Positions 34,173-44,519 of a stretch of DNA of 64,000 nt are shown here, piece by piece. Position numbers and translations under genes: made by a program. The DNA is taken from contig JAJEKV010000159.1 of assembly GCA_021234155.1 (NCBI GenBank), positions 1,139,971 through 1,203,970 of the forward strand, read 5' to 3'. The stretch is from Isoetes taiwanensis. Its lineage: Eukaryota > Streptophyta > Lycopodiopsida > Isoetales > Isoetaceae. Positions within the stretch are counted from its first letter, which is position 1. Every line of letters begins with the position of its first letter. The notes under the pieces were generated by a model. It was not told the DNA's origin and ran no database searches. It worked only from the letters and a program-made list of their open reading frames with translations.

Positions 34173-34758
34173 TAAACATCTGCCTCCTTCTAGAAAACCG
34201 ATTAACCATTTAAACCTAATTAGAGAATGCGAACTGGGTTAGAACTTTCAATATGGTTGCCTTTAGTTAACCTTCTATGGCATCTTGATCTTCGTGGACA
34301 TTAAAAAATCTATTATATTCTATTGATGCAAAACATTGCATCTTGCATCAAAGAGATAACCAGATGTGGAACATTAGCATTTATTTATGTCAAACAGTTG
34401 AAATTGAGATCTTCAATTTGATTGAGATACTAAATGTAGAACATTGATTTCATATGCTTTCTTTATGCTAATATTTTTGTTTGCACATGTCAACGGTCTA
34501 TTGCAAGTTCTACTACCAATTTAGCTTTTTCTCCTTTTCAAGGCCAAGTCTTAAGAATGCTAAGCATATTCTTGATATATATTTTCTCCTGAACATAATT
34601 TGGGTGTGTGGTGCCCCATACGCTCCGTGAGCTTCTCTTGGATGTTAAAAATCTATCTATCTTTAAAACCATTATTCAGACAATTTCAAAGAATTTAATG
34701 GACATCTTGATTGACACCATTAGGAGCTTCTTGATATGCATGTAAATGTTGTTTTTCC
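34173..34758. other. No gene seen
   Basis: AT-rich sequence without long frames, inverted ends or recognisable repeats. Confidence 0.4.
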
Positions 34759-35560
34759 TTTTTTTTTTTGATGGATGTCAACTTTATTCAATATCCCAAG
34801 AAATTACATGTATAATTGCATAGGCAGGAATAAAACCTCAGCTGACAAATATAATCTACTGAGTGGAGGAACTCACCTAATAGTAGATTGAGAAGAAACG
34901 CTTGACTTTTTGCATAGTATGCAAAAGATCAAGCATTTCTTCTCAAGAGCAAGCTGCAAATATAGGTATGCCTTTACCAATCTATCTTATGCCTCATGAA
35001 GAACTTGGTCGGCAGTAATTGTTAAGCCCGCCTTTTCCAGATAGACCACACCAACCAACCCGATGCTAAATGAAAGCCTGCTTCTGCAATCTGTTCCAAG
35101 TGGAGGGATAGATAGCAAGAAGTACCTGCTAGCTAGTCAAGACCTCATGAAAAAGAGACAGTAACCACGCCAAACTGATCGGACTTGGTTGCAGAAAAAA
35201 AAAAAAACAATGCTCTAGAGTCTCAGGTTGCCGGTTACACAATGGGCAAAGTTCTAAAATTCTAGGAGCAAACTTATGGACCAGCACATTAATCTACAAA
35301 CACCCATGAATAATCTGCCACCAAAATAGAAACTTTGGAATGAAGCAATTTATCCCAAGCCTAGGGCCACATTCGCTTCCACTGAGGAGGGGAAAGACGA
35401 AGCTACCAACTAGCCTGAGGGGGACAATGTCAACGTCCACCAGCTTCTGATATAAAGAATGCACAAGACGTTGTGCATTAACAATTTAGGGACCAATAGC
35501 CGAACAATTATGAGAACATGGAACAGAGATTAGAGGTGCACATGATGCTTGTGTTGTCTT
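34759..35560 (-). mobile_element. LINE 3' fragment with zf-RVT relic
   Basis: A T-run at the left (34759-34772) is the A-tail of a minus-strand element. Read on the minus strand, about 35360-35200 gives FLFWWQIIHGCL, a stop, INVLVHKFAPRILELCPLCN and RQPETLEHCF. This is the same zf-RVT region as LINE A (LLWQIVHRSL..CPMCGSSAETLEHC). It is therefore a 5'-truncated relative of LINE A, with stops and frameshifts. The 5' boundary is approximate. Confidence 0.75.
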
Positions 35561-35596
35561 GAGGAGCAAGCATCTATTCAACCGCTTTCTCTCTCT

Positions 35597-35979
35597 AGCG
35601 CCATTTGTTCTGGGAGCGGCCTGAAAACGTTGGAGTAACATTTATATGGACTTGTATTTATACGCGGTACAAATACAATGGCACAATCTTCGCTAAAAAC
35701 CTGGGAGCGAGGCTCAGGTTAGTCTCTCTCTTGTTTCTATTTTGATCTTTTTGGACTAGCATAGGCAACTATAATGGCGCGGACGTGCCATTTCTATATC
35801 AAAGATTGCGTGGGTAAGCCGTGGCCACCCCTCCATGTCTGGTATTTAGGAAAAGTTTAGCTTAATTAACCATAGCTATATGAAATGGCACATCTGCGCC
35901 ATTTGTAGAATGCCTATGTGTACGTCTCCCTCTGGTCTTGATGAGGTGCATGGCTAGAAAATGGCGCAGGTGTGCCATT
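35597..35979. promoter_or_regulatory. Upstream cluster of 20-bp palindromes
   Basis: Three full sites lie at 35773-35792 (AATGGCGCGGACGTGCCATT), 35884-35903 (AATGGCACATCTGCGCCATT) and 35960-35979 (AATGGCGCAGGTGTGCCATT). Half-sites lie at about 35598-35607 and 35677-35684. The third site ends 5 bp before the ATG of the ParB-like gene, and the start codon itself lies in a further half-site (AAATGGCA). The same palindrome recurs in the gene's intron and downstream. The sites could be binding sites of the encoded protein, transposon subterminal repeats or promoter elements. Confidence 0.7.
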
Positions 35980-35984
35980 AAAAA

Positions 35985-38268
35985 ATGGCAGTCCTTGAGG
36001 TGCCCGAGGAACTGAAGATGGACCGCGATGCCGAAGAGGAAATGGCAGAGGAAACATTGAAAAAAATACAGAAGCACGGCCACGTGTTTTCTCTTGGAGT
36101 CACATACACGAGGAGGATATCCATTTGGGATATAGAAGATGCAACACCTAATATGACCGCCAGGGTTATTAACCCCGAGCATGTAAGGAAGCTCTGCAAA
36201 TCTTTTGCAGAAGAAGATCCACATCTGGTGTTCACTCCAGCAGATGTGGTGCCCTTTAATCCGGACACAAAGGAGTTGCTGATTTGGTCACAAGAATCCG
36301 ATCTGGCAGGGGAACATTTTTACATTATCAACGGTAATGATTCGGTCTCTGCTGCTCAGCTTGTGTGCAATAAGTTGGGGACAGAAGACGCCAAAGTTGA
36401 GCTCAGGAATATCTATACCTTTAGAATATGCAGAGTTCTTTCTGGACGGATTAGTGACCGGGACCTTCTTCAGCTCAGTGTGGATATGAATGACATTGTG
36501 GCCAAGACTGTCTTCAAGGAACCTTATGCGGATCAGATCCACCATTTGCGGAAGCAATGTCAGGAGTGCAGAAGACCAGCTCCTGCTGGAAAAGGGCAGT
36601 CAAGAACTGACGAGTACAAGGTATGTTCACGTCTATCTTTCCATACATTTGTGGGTAAATGGCGCACCATTTACCCACAAATGGTGCCAAGCTGTGCCAT
36701 TGCACCATTTCATTTACCATCTCTTGCTTCTAACATCGTGAGTTCTATTGCAGCACTATCTTCAAATAGCAGAGAAGATTCTGAGGGGCAAACACACGAA
36801 GGACGTAAATAGGTTCGCCTTCATGCCAGATGAAGTTTATGCACTCTTCTGTCAAATGTGGAACAAACGGAGGAAGGGTGAGTTTAAGGACAATAGGGTT
36901 CAAGCTATAGTAATCAATTGGGCGAAGGACAAAGGTTACTTTAGCGACAACTATCTTAGATACACAAGGGACTTGGACTACGATGATTGTCGAAAAGGTC
37001 CTCGAAGAAACATTAAGTGGGGATATATACATCAAAGTCACCTCAAATTACAAAGGCGAGAATTTTTTCAAGACAAGAGCATAGAACTTGAGAATCCTTG
37101 CTTACATGAAGAAGGAGATATTGCACTTCATCTCAGATCAAATTGGCATTAAGTACAAGAAATTCGAGGACTTAAGGAAGGCCACCGAGAGCTTTTCTGA
37201 CACTGCACTTTTGGCTTGGGGAGTATGTCACCATAAGTGGGTGTTGGAGGGAGTTCATGGTAACATGCCATTCTTCTTGGCCAGATCTATTTGGAAGATC
37301 CTTAAGCCCAGAACAGAAAAGGACTTGCCAAGATACTTTGTGGAACATGTCACAGCCGGGGGGATTGTACAAGAAATTACAGCATTGCCCGCCAGCATGA
37401 TATATTTAGATGCAAGGCAGATTACTCCGGTTTGGAATAGTGAGACCATAACCAAGTTCTTCGATTCCGCATCATAGATGACAGATGTAGAGACACATTG
37501 GATTCTATGTTTTGTCAGGCCGGAGCATAACTCTCTTCGCCAGTGCGCTTGAAAGACTGGAATCTAGGTCCAAAATATTTATAGGAATCTATGAAGAGGA
37601 AGCTGAAGCTACAGATGGTGCAGGAATAAAAGAGCCACATGCTCTCGTTCTTGCGACGAGGATTTTTGCACACATACCTGGACCTCAGGCTCTATGGTGA
37701 TCATCCTTGGAAGATCCCGCCAGTTCCTGCTATTCCTAAGGAGGCCATCAGAAGTGAGGGAGACATTATGGCTAAAAAACTTCTACAAGACAGGTTTAAA
37801 TACAGTTGGTAGGGTATGGAAGGAGAATATCTGGTGCATAACTAGATTGGTCTTGCAACTGTGTCCTCCTTCGTTGACAAGCTCTGCCCTCCAGGCAACG
37901 CCGTCCTAGATTTCTTCTCTTCTGGAGCCCTCTCTAGGGCATCACTTCATGTAGGAAGAATCAGTGTGACGTAAGAGCATGACTTTGGAAAGCTTAAATG
38001 CATAGTGAGCATTCTAGGTAGGGTCGAGAATGTCCTATACCCCTTGCTTGCCCCAGAGGCCATTGGCAAGCGCAAAGTCTTGACTCTGAAAGATGGTGGA
38101 GCAGTCGAGGTAGAAAATGAGACCGACAAATCAGGTTCTCATAAAGAGATAGGAGAAACATCGGGCCAAGGTGGAGCTGAGCAGGAAGAACATACAATTG
38201 ACCGCAATAAAATTAAACCTGCAGACTATGAGAAAGTCGATGACGAACACTTTGGTTACGACTATTAA
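35985..38268 (+). pseudogene. ParB/Srx-like protein gene with methyltransferase-like tail, disrupted
   Basis: Exon 1 (35985-36620, 212 codons) reads as a ParB/sulfiredoxin-fold domain. A strand (RISIWDIED) and a helix (NPEHVRKLCKSFAEED) come first. FTPADVVPF, then FYIINGNDSVSAAQLV in the position of the ParB 'iaGnHRlaAa' loop, and FRICRVLSGRISDRDLLQLS follow. A phase-0 intron (36621-36753, GTATGT..TTGCAG) leads to exon 2, starting HYLQIAEKILRGKHTK. A frameshift near 36980 and a TAG at 37079-37081 interrupt it. Later pieces are WILCFVRPEHNS (about 37487-37530), LRLYGDHPWKIPP (37685-37725) and, at 37879-37970, CPPGNAVLDFFSSGALSRAS. The last resembles motif I (SAM-binding) of N6/N4 DNA methyltransferases. 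No intact DPPY/W motif is seen; YLDARQ at about 37403 is the nearest. The acidic C-terminus (38005-38268) ends FGYDY. ParB-like plus methylase pairings are familiar from phages; in plants I know of none. ParB fold likely; methylase tentative. Confidence 0.6.
36646..36683. repeat. Perfect hairpin in the ParB-like gene intron
   Basis: CATTTGTGGGTAAATGG (36646-36662), loop CGCA, then the exact reverse complement (36667-36683): 17 of 17 pairs. It is followed by further GGTGCC/GTGCCATT half-sites to 36710. The hairpin occupies a quarter of the 133-bp intron and contains the ATGG-CGC-CCAT core of the flanking palindromes. Confidence 0.9.
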
Positions 38269-38340
38269 AAAAAATTGTATCTACTTTATATTATATTAAT
38301 ATCTACGTGGTCTTCTATAAAAATATGTTATCTATAGGAA

Positions 38341-38491
38341 AATGGCACGGGTGCACTATTTGCTGGGTCTTAACGTTAAAGCAAATAGCGCGCCTGCACT
38401 ATTTGCTGGGTTTTGAGTTAAAGCAAATAGCACGTCTGCTGCGCTAATTGCTCTGTAGTTACTTTAAAGCAAACGGGACGGCCGCGCCATT
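38341..38491. repeat. Downstream array of four spaced palindromes
   Basis: Sites lie at 38341-38360 (AATGGCACGGGTGCACTATT), 38384-38403 (AATAGCGCGCCTGCACTATT), 38426-38449 (with a short insert) and 38472-38491 (AACGGGACGGCCGCGCCATT). They are spaced 42-46 bp apart and most are flanked by GCAA/TTGC that extends the palindrome to about 26 bp. Spacers share 'tgctgggt' and 'ttaaag', so the array grew by tandem duplication of a roughly 43-bp unit. Weaker relatives lie at about 38576-38586 and 38666-38679. Confidence 0.8.
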
Positions 38492-38812
38492 TGCCTTACC
38501 TGCCTTGTGCTTTTTTGCATTTTAATATCTTCTATTTCATTTCTCGGGCTGCTTTTTCTTACACTTTCTTAGTAAAGCGCCATACATTTCTTTTAAGCAA
38601 TTAAAACCGCGCCGCTTCATCTTTAATGTAGTGGTTTTTGCAGGATAACTGGTGTCTTTTTAAGTAAATAGTGCCATTTCTATCAATAAGTGTAGGATAA
38701 AACAGGGAAGAAACTGATTTCGCGAGAAATTGGAATCACAAAATTTCCAAATTTAATGAAACTCTACTTAAGAGGTAAGAAACCAGTCTCCTGCAGGAGG
38801 ATCTGATATGGA
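38492..38812. other. Spacer with two weak palindrome relatives
   Basis: No gene. It holds 'aaagcgccata' near 38576 and AAATAGTGCCATTT at 38666-38679. It probably includes the right boundary of the palindrome-bearing unit and the degraded 3' end of LINE B. Confidence 0.4.
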
Positions 38813-41596
38813 CTACTGGATTTCACCTCGAGCTCCCGGGCCAAAAAGGTATGACCAGACCCCAGACTTCGACCCCATATAAAAGAACAGGTTCCACCAT
38901 AACCCTGAACAAGTGGGATAGATGGGACCAGTCATACAGCTCTGCTTTGTAGCTGTTGTTCTACAGCATAAAGTGCCTTCCAAACGGCAGTCACCCCCAA
39001 TCGAATGGAAGTGTCCCAGTTTGTGGTAGTGGGGAACTCTATACCCAGGTACTTGTAAATGTGCATCACCTCTACATTTTGCCCTTGATAAATGAAGAGT
39101 GAAGCCTTGACTAGTGCGAAGATGAGACAAGCAAGACCTTAAGTCTTGGCCAAATTGACCCTCATTCCAGTGGCCCAACAGAAGCTATCCAGGGCATGCA
39201 GATGCTGCTACATGGCATCGAGGATGTGGGCTAGGAGGTCCAAATTATCTACGTATATGACCTGCCTAATGATCTTGTGCATAAGCCGCTATCATCCCCA
39301 TGGCAGGCAAGCCACCCCTCCAATTCATCAATGTAGAGGCCAAACAATGTTGGGGAGAGCGGGCATCCCTGGCGGACACCAATACTACTATTGACAGGTA
39401 TTCTTGTCGGTGTCAGCCAGCTAGGAAATGTGTCATAGAGCCTGTATACCACATTTTGCAAGTCTTCAGGGGACCCCAACTGTCTTAGCCTTTCCCACAA
39501 TTTTTCTTTACGCACAGTGTCAAAGGCCTTTGCAAAGTCGACAAAGCAGCAGGGGAAATCTTGGCAGCGGTTTCCTGCTATCCTCGACCAAGGTCCGGAG
39601 CATGAATATGTGGTCAATGGTGGAGTGTCGAGGCCTAAATCCTACCCGTGTGAGCGCTCTCACTTCTGACTCCTCTGCCCACGTCGTGAGTTATTGTTCA
39701 AAGATGTTGGCCATTAGCTTTGCAAAGAGTGAACTAACCATAATTGTCCTATAGTTGGTTGGGTTATGTGGGTCTTCTGCCTTGTAGATGGAGACTACTT
39801 TGCTGGTCCACTGTTGGAGAAATCCTTCTTGTAATGCGGTACTTTTAGCAACAGGATTGGCATGGAGACTTCTTGGAGAACTGTTTTCAAGACTCTTCTT
39901 TGGGTTCTTAAACCTGAAAATTTTGACAGTTGCCTTCACTTATTACACTTCTGGAAACTATTGAAGATCTTCTACATCAGATGTCAAGTTCTGTGGGATT
40001 TTAGTTGCTGTTTACTCTTAACATCATATCCACAGGATTTTTGGGACTACTTCTGCTACAAAAACTTGTTTTCATAATTTCATGTTTACCAGTTCATATT
40101 CTCTATGTTGAGTCTTCATGGGACTTAACCATATTTTGTATGTTTTTCCTTAATTAATGAAAAAATCATCTCATACCTTCAAAAAAAATAAAATAATAAT
40201 AATAATAATGCCTCTATGGTTTCCAAAGCCGGGCCCTCTTGGGGCGGGAGGGGGAGGGGGATACCTCTATCCGAATCCCAGGAGGATTATAGAGCTAATG
40301 CAAGCATTGCATCCATTGATCTGGACTAATATTTTCTGCAGGTTGCAGAGGCTTCCTCAACACCTTTCTCCAAAATGTTATGGGATGCCTCTCCAGCAGG
40401 TAAAACATTTCCCTTTAATGCTCTGCAATATATCTGGCTTTCTTTCCTTTCACGAAAAGATGGTACTGTTTGATCGCGAGGGGGTGCATGGCGGGGTCAG
40501 TGACATGTTGAAGCCAACACTTGAAATCTCTACATTCAGCATCAAACCACTGATTACAGGGGACATGTTGTAGTTCCCGATATCTTTTGGGGGCCGCTTC
40601 TAGCAAAGCATCTCTCCACAACAGTCATAAGCAATGTGACCAACTGGTCAGTCTGTTGTTGTAGTGTGGGAAGCTGCAAAATTTCTGCCAGGTTAGGTAC
40701 TAGCATTTGGACATAAGTCACCGCGCGGTCATAATCCAGCCGCAGCTGAGGCAAGCGGGAGGTGAATCACATGTGGTCCATGCAGACTGCCAATGTACTT
40801 GGATGAAAAGTGGCTGGTGATCCGAGTCAGTCTCCTCATCTCTATTATTTGTGCCTACTCGAAGCTGGGTGATGAGATGCAGATCTTGTTCAGCCACCAG
40901 TACATAATCCACAACACTGGAGCCATCTCCCTGGTTTTCTTGCCTACAGGTATAGATGGCAGATAGAGGCCACTGCGCCAAACCATTGCATATGACTAAA
41001 TCAAAGATGCTGCACATCTGAAGCAATTGCCGGCCATGTCCCTTGACCTGATGGGAGCCATCGGTTGATGTTTATGGCTAAGCAATCTCTACAGAATGGA
41101 GCTGCAGGATGTCCTCTAGTAACAGGTCAAACTTCGTGAGCTGTTCTGTTCATGTGCGTGCATTGAAGTCTCCCAGCAACATAACTCTGCCCAACTGCCT
41201 GTACAACTGTATGTCATCATATAGATCGACATAAGGATCCATCCTATCCACATCCGTGTTGTAGCGGTAGAAGTTAGACTCTGGTGTGGAAAGTAGCATG
41301 TTACAACGGTTTTGCACTTGGACCCAAAGGTAGCGATTGTGTTTGTCTATCTTCTGCAACGAAACTAATTGTGCCAAGTTTATGGGGTAGTAATAGGCGA
41401 CAGCCCCATGTCCCCGTTTGCCTGTGCACTCATTGAACAATGAGTAGTACTGATATCCTGACAAGTCTGGTATCCAGTGCTTAGCATGTTCCCAAGTTTC
41501 CATAAGGAAGATGAGATGCATGCTTCCCGCAATGGAGTTGAGACTATCTCCCTCTAAGGGAAATCCCTGCAATTCCAGGAGACCATCCTCAAGCAT
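38813..41596 (-). pseudogene. LINE B ORF2 (endonuclease and RT), broken
   Basis: The frame from 41596 to 41150 gives endonuclease features: FLMETWEHAKHW, then YPINLAQLVSLQ and LLGDFNART. The frame 40718-41026 continues with IYTCRQENQGDGSSVVDYVL and DSDHQPLFIQV, the SDH signature. The frame 40415-40621 gives the linker. After the insertion at 39950-40207, RT follows: HNPTNYRTIMV (39691-39939), then FCCFVDFAKAFDTV-like text and GVRQGCPLSPTLFGLYIDEL (39249-39617). A third frame near 39170-38830 reads IYKYLGIEFPTTTNWD and belongs to the RT thumb. Multiple frameshifts; the 3' zinc finger is missing. Confidence 0.85.
39950..40207 (+). mobile_element. Small A-tailed insertion in LINE B ORF2
   Basis: Plus-strand sequence ends 'ccttaattaatgaaaaaatc', then an A-rich tail (40181-40193) and (ATA)n to about 40208. 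It separates two parts of the LINE B reverse transcriptase. The 3' wording 'ttaattaatgaaaaaa' resembles that of the retroposon at 55292. The left border is approximate and no target duplication was found. Confidence 0.55.
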
Positions 41597-41601
41597 TGTC
41601 C

Positions 41602-42075
41602 CTATTTGATGGCCGAGTTAACCGCGCCAGCAAGGGGGGCAGCATCAACGCGCTGTGCAGGAGCAGTAGGAGTAGCAGAAGGAGCAGCACAAGGAGCAGC
41701 AACAGACTGAGGGATGGCAATGCAAGCAGTGGGCGGAGCAGTAGAAGCGGCAGGCACATGCTGGGCAGAAGTGGCCGCGGCAGGAGCAGTAGTCTCAACA
41801 TCCACTTCAACATTGGGTGTGGCAGCAGCTCTGGGAGCCCGAGTAGCAGGCATGGCAGCAGCACCATGAGGGCCTTTAGCAGCTCTGTATATCGCATCCC
41901 CAACATCAGCGTTGGATGGCCTGAACACTCGGGCTTTACCCTGGACAAGGGCCGCTGCGCCTCCGGTGCGATTGATGGCTCGCACATGAGCCAACTCCCT
42001 TCTACGTTATTCCGATTGTCGAAGGGTGAGGTCTTGATTGACATACATTGAGGTGTCCTTCAGTTTCACCCCTGA
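41602..42075 (-). pseudogene. LINE B ORF1, C-terminal part
   Basis: On the minus strand from 42075 the reading GVKLKDTSMYVNQDLTLRQS continues an L1-type RRM domain begun on the far side of the gypsy element (54623-54961). A stop follows, then an Ala/Pro-rich tail (MAHVRAINRTGGAAALVQG and onward) that ends just before ORF2. This continuity across 12.5 kb is strong evidence for the position of the gypsy insertion. Confidence 0.7.
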
Positions 42076-43647
42076 TGTGACGCTCCCTGCTAAATATACG
42101 GCGCCCGGCCGTACACTTGGCAGGAAATCCCCCGTCCGGCTCAACAACCGCACAGGCCCTCCGTCTATGGGCTCCTATCACAGCGGAAGCATAAACACGT
42201 TAGAACTAGCAATACAATACAATATGCTACCTCGAAGGGTAGCTCAACCGCATATCCATAGATGCAAAGAACATAATCGTATGCCATCAAACATAAGAGC
42301 TCCTACCCGTGGCTCCGACACATAAGGGAGTCGACTGACTAGATAGGCCTCAAGATAGAGCAGACCGAGTCATAACAATGGCGGGGCTGGCATAAGACAA
42401 TGGCTAGGGTTGACCACTCCATCCGCATACATTGCATACTTTGCGGATGGGCTAGATCAAGGCGTGGCATGACTCTAACCTTTGGGATACACGCAATCCC
42501 ATGGCATCACCCGCCGGGACTACTCCCAGGGTTGCATCTCCACGGTCCGACGAGGTAGGAAGGGTTGCATCTCCCCTCCCGGGGTCTAGAGGCTCCACAG
42601 GGCTAGAGAATCGTGGCGACACACGATTGCGTGACCCCGTGAACCCCCATAACAAGAGCCAAAAGGCGACACTTGCAACTCTTGAGAGGCGGGCTGACAC
42701 CATTGCCCCGGAGGTGTCGGACCCATGCTCGGCCCCTGCAGTGACCCGGCCATAAGCCTAGCCCACTATGGGATCCCCCGAAGCCCCCACTCGGCAGGGA
42801 TCCACCCTCCATCTTGCCTCTAGCCCCGTTGTGTAGTGCTGAGTCACATCATAGCTTCCATAGCCCGGTGGGTTCCTATGCACAGGCCGCAACTAATAGG
42901 AACTAAGGGATCTACACTAGGAGCATACTACATATGGCCCTAGGTCTCTACCCCCCTTCCCAATATAAGAGGAGCAACATGATCAACCAATATCACATAC
43001 ATCACATCATGATCAATATCTCATGAACATCTTAACCTAATCATACATATCTAACCAACAGTTAGGGTTCCTTGATTAGGGTTCAAGATGTTCAACAAAG
43101 GATCTAGGGTGGCTCAACTCTAGACACGAATTACTAACCCATCTGGAGTGCTAACTTCCAGATGAACTAACATGAACTCTATTCAACCTACCTCCTCCAG
43201 AAGCGCTTCCTCCCATCCCTGGCGTCTCCATGCTCCTTGACGTGGTTCGAAGGCTTGCTCCCTCTACGATCATACACACCTTCTAGGGGCTGCTGCTCCA
43301 GGCTAGACTACAACGAACGGTGCTCGAAACGGGGTTTCGGGGCGTGGGTGAGAGTTCAGGTGCTAGGTCAGGGAAAAGAGTCTAGGGTTAGGGTTAGAGC
43401 CAATATAGGTGTGGGTCCACATGGGATGCCACGTGGCACCACTAGGATGAGGCCGTGTGGCGGTTGCCCAATAGGATAAGGCCATGTGGAAATGGGCCTT
43501 ATCCTAAGGTTATCTAAGTTAAACACTTAACTTAGATGTGCACCCCTTGCCACTTTCTCAGGCATACAAGGCTACATAAGTAGACTTGTATGGTGACGGG
43601 TCCAGGAATATACGTATCTATGGCGTATATTCCCCTGGGACGTCACA
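42076..43647 (-). repeat. 3' LTR of the gypsy element (1572 bp)
   Basis: It matches 52956-54601 along its length. The main difference is a deletion of about 62 bp after 42164 relative to the other LTR (53045-53110). The minus-strand start is TGTGACGTCCCAGGGG and the end is GGAGCGTCACA. It contains two tandem AGGGTT units near 43383-43397, shared by both LTRs. Confidence 0.95.
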
Positions 43648-43660
43648 TTCTCCCCCCCTT
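43648..43660 (-). other. Polypurine tract
   Basis: The minus strand reads AAGGGGGGGAGAA immediately upstream of the 3' LTR, the position and composition of the plus-strand DNA synthesis primer. Confidence 0.9.
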
Positions 43661-44519
43661 AGGACAATGCTGTCCACAGCATTGCGCTAAGGTGACGAGC
43701 CTAATCTATCCTGCAAAACAACACAAGAACATATACTTAAATTTAAACGATCAACTTCCTATTAAGGAGTTAAATGTCAAAATTTAGGCTATATTTGTAC
43801 TTATACAAAATTATATAATAATAATAATAATGGGTTTTAACGTCCACGGGAAGCCGGAGCTTATAGCCTTAACAAGGTTACTTCTTACAATAATTCAAAA
43901 TATTATTGTAAGACTTATTAGGGTTCATAATCTAAATTATGGTTCCCCATCTTCTCGTAATGCGCCCCACCTCGATGCTCCCTTCTCACTTTCCTGCACA
44001 AGGGGCACATTACGTTAGTTTAAATAATAAGATTGTGGTTTTAGGGGACCACCCCCCTTACCAATACCTTGCACCTGATCATGGCCCTTTCGGATTTGAG
44101 CTTAAGGACCATTTAAGATGATCCCATCATCGCCCATGATCAAGTGCTACCTTGTACTCGGTTACCCGGTGCCGAGTACCCCTAGTGCATCATGCCCCAA
44201 GGGTTTAAGCTAGGGAACGTCTCACGATCCCATCATCGCACATGATCACTTTAACCTTCACCATGACCCCCCTATGGCCAGGTGTGCGAGCCCCGCATCG
44301 TGGCATAGGGAGCATCCGACCAATCGCCCACCATGCCTTACTTCTCTCTCTCTCTCGCATGACCCTATTGGTCATGCGCACCTCTTGGTGCATGTTGGCC
44401 TAGAGAACGCCTTAAAGGCTTATCTCATCATCGCCCACATGTTCCAAGATTCTGGCATATGTATTCTACTAGCTAGAATACATCTGCCAGAGCTAGAGGC
44501 TAACTAAAAACATACTAAG
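43661..44519 (-). other. 3' untranslated region of the gypsy element
   Basis: About 860 bp between the integrase stop and the polypurine tract. Repeated 'cccatcatcgcccatgatca' and 'catcatcgcacatgatcac' phrases (44120-44250, again at 44425) are the only structure seen. No ORF. Confidence 0.6.

Noticed and set aside
38341-38491. CRISPR-like array (repeats of about 26 bp, spacers of about 17 bp)
   Set aside because: Plant nuclear context, spacers share sequence with each other, repeats drift while keeping symmetry, and there are no cas genes. It fits tandem palindromic binding sites better.
41589-42044. Leu-rich 151-codon minus-strand ORF and its Ser/Arg-rich plus-strand counterpart
   Set aside because: Both are other-frame readings of the Ala-rich LINE B ORF1 tail (41602-41994), whose RRM continuity supports that frame.
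43383-43397. Telomere-like AGGGTT repeats
   Set aside because: Only two units and present in both LTRs of the gypsy element, so part of the LTR.
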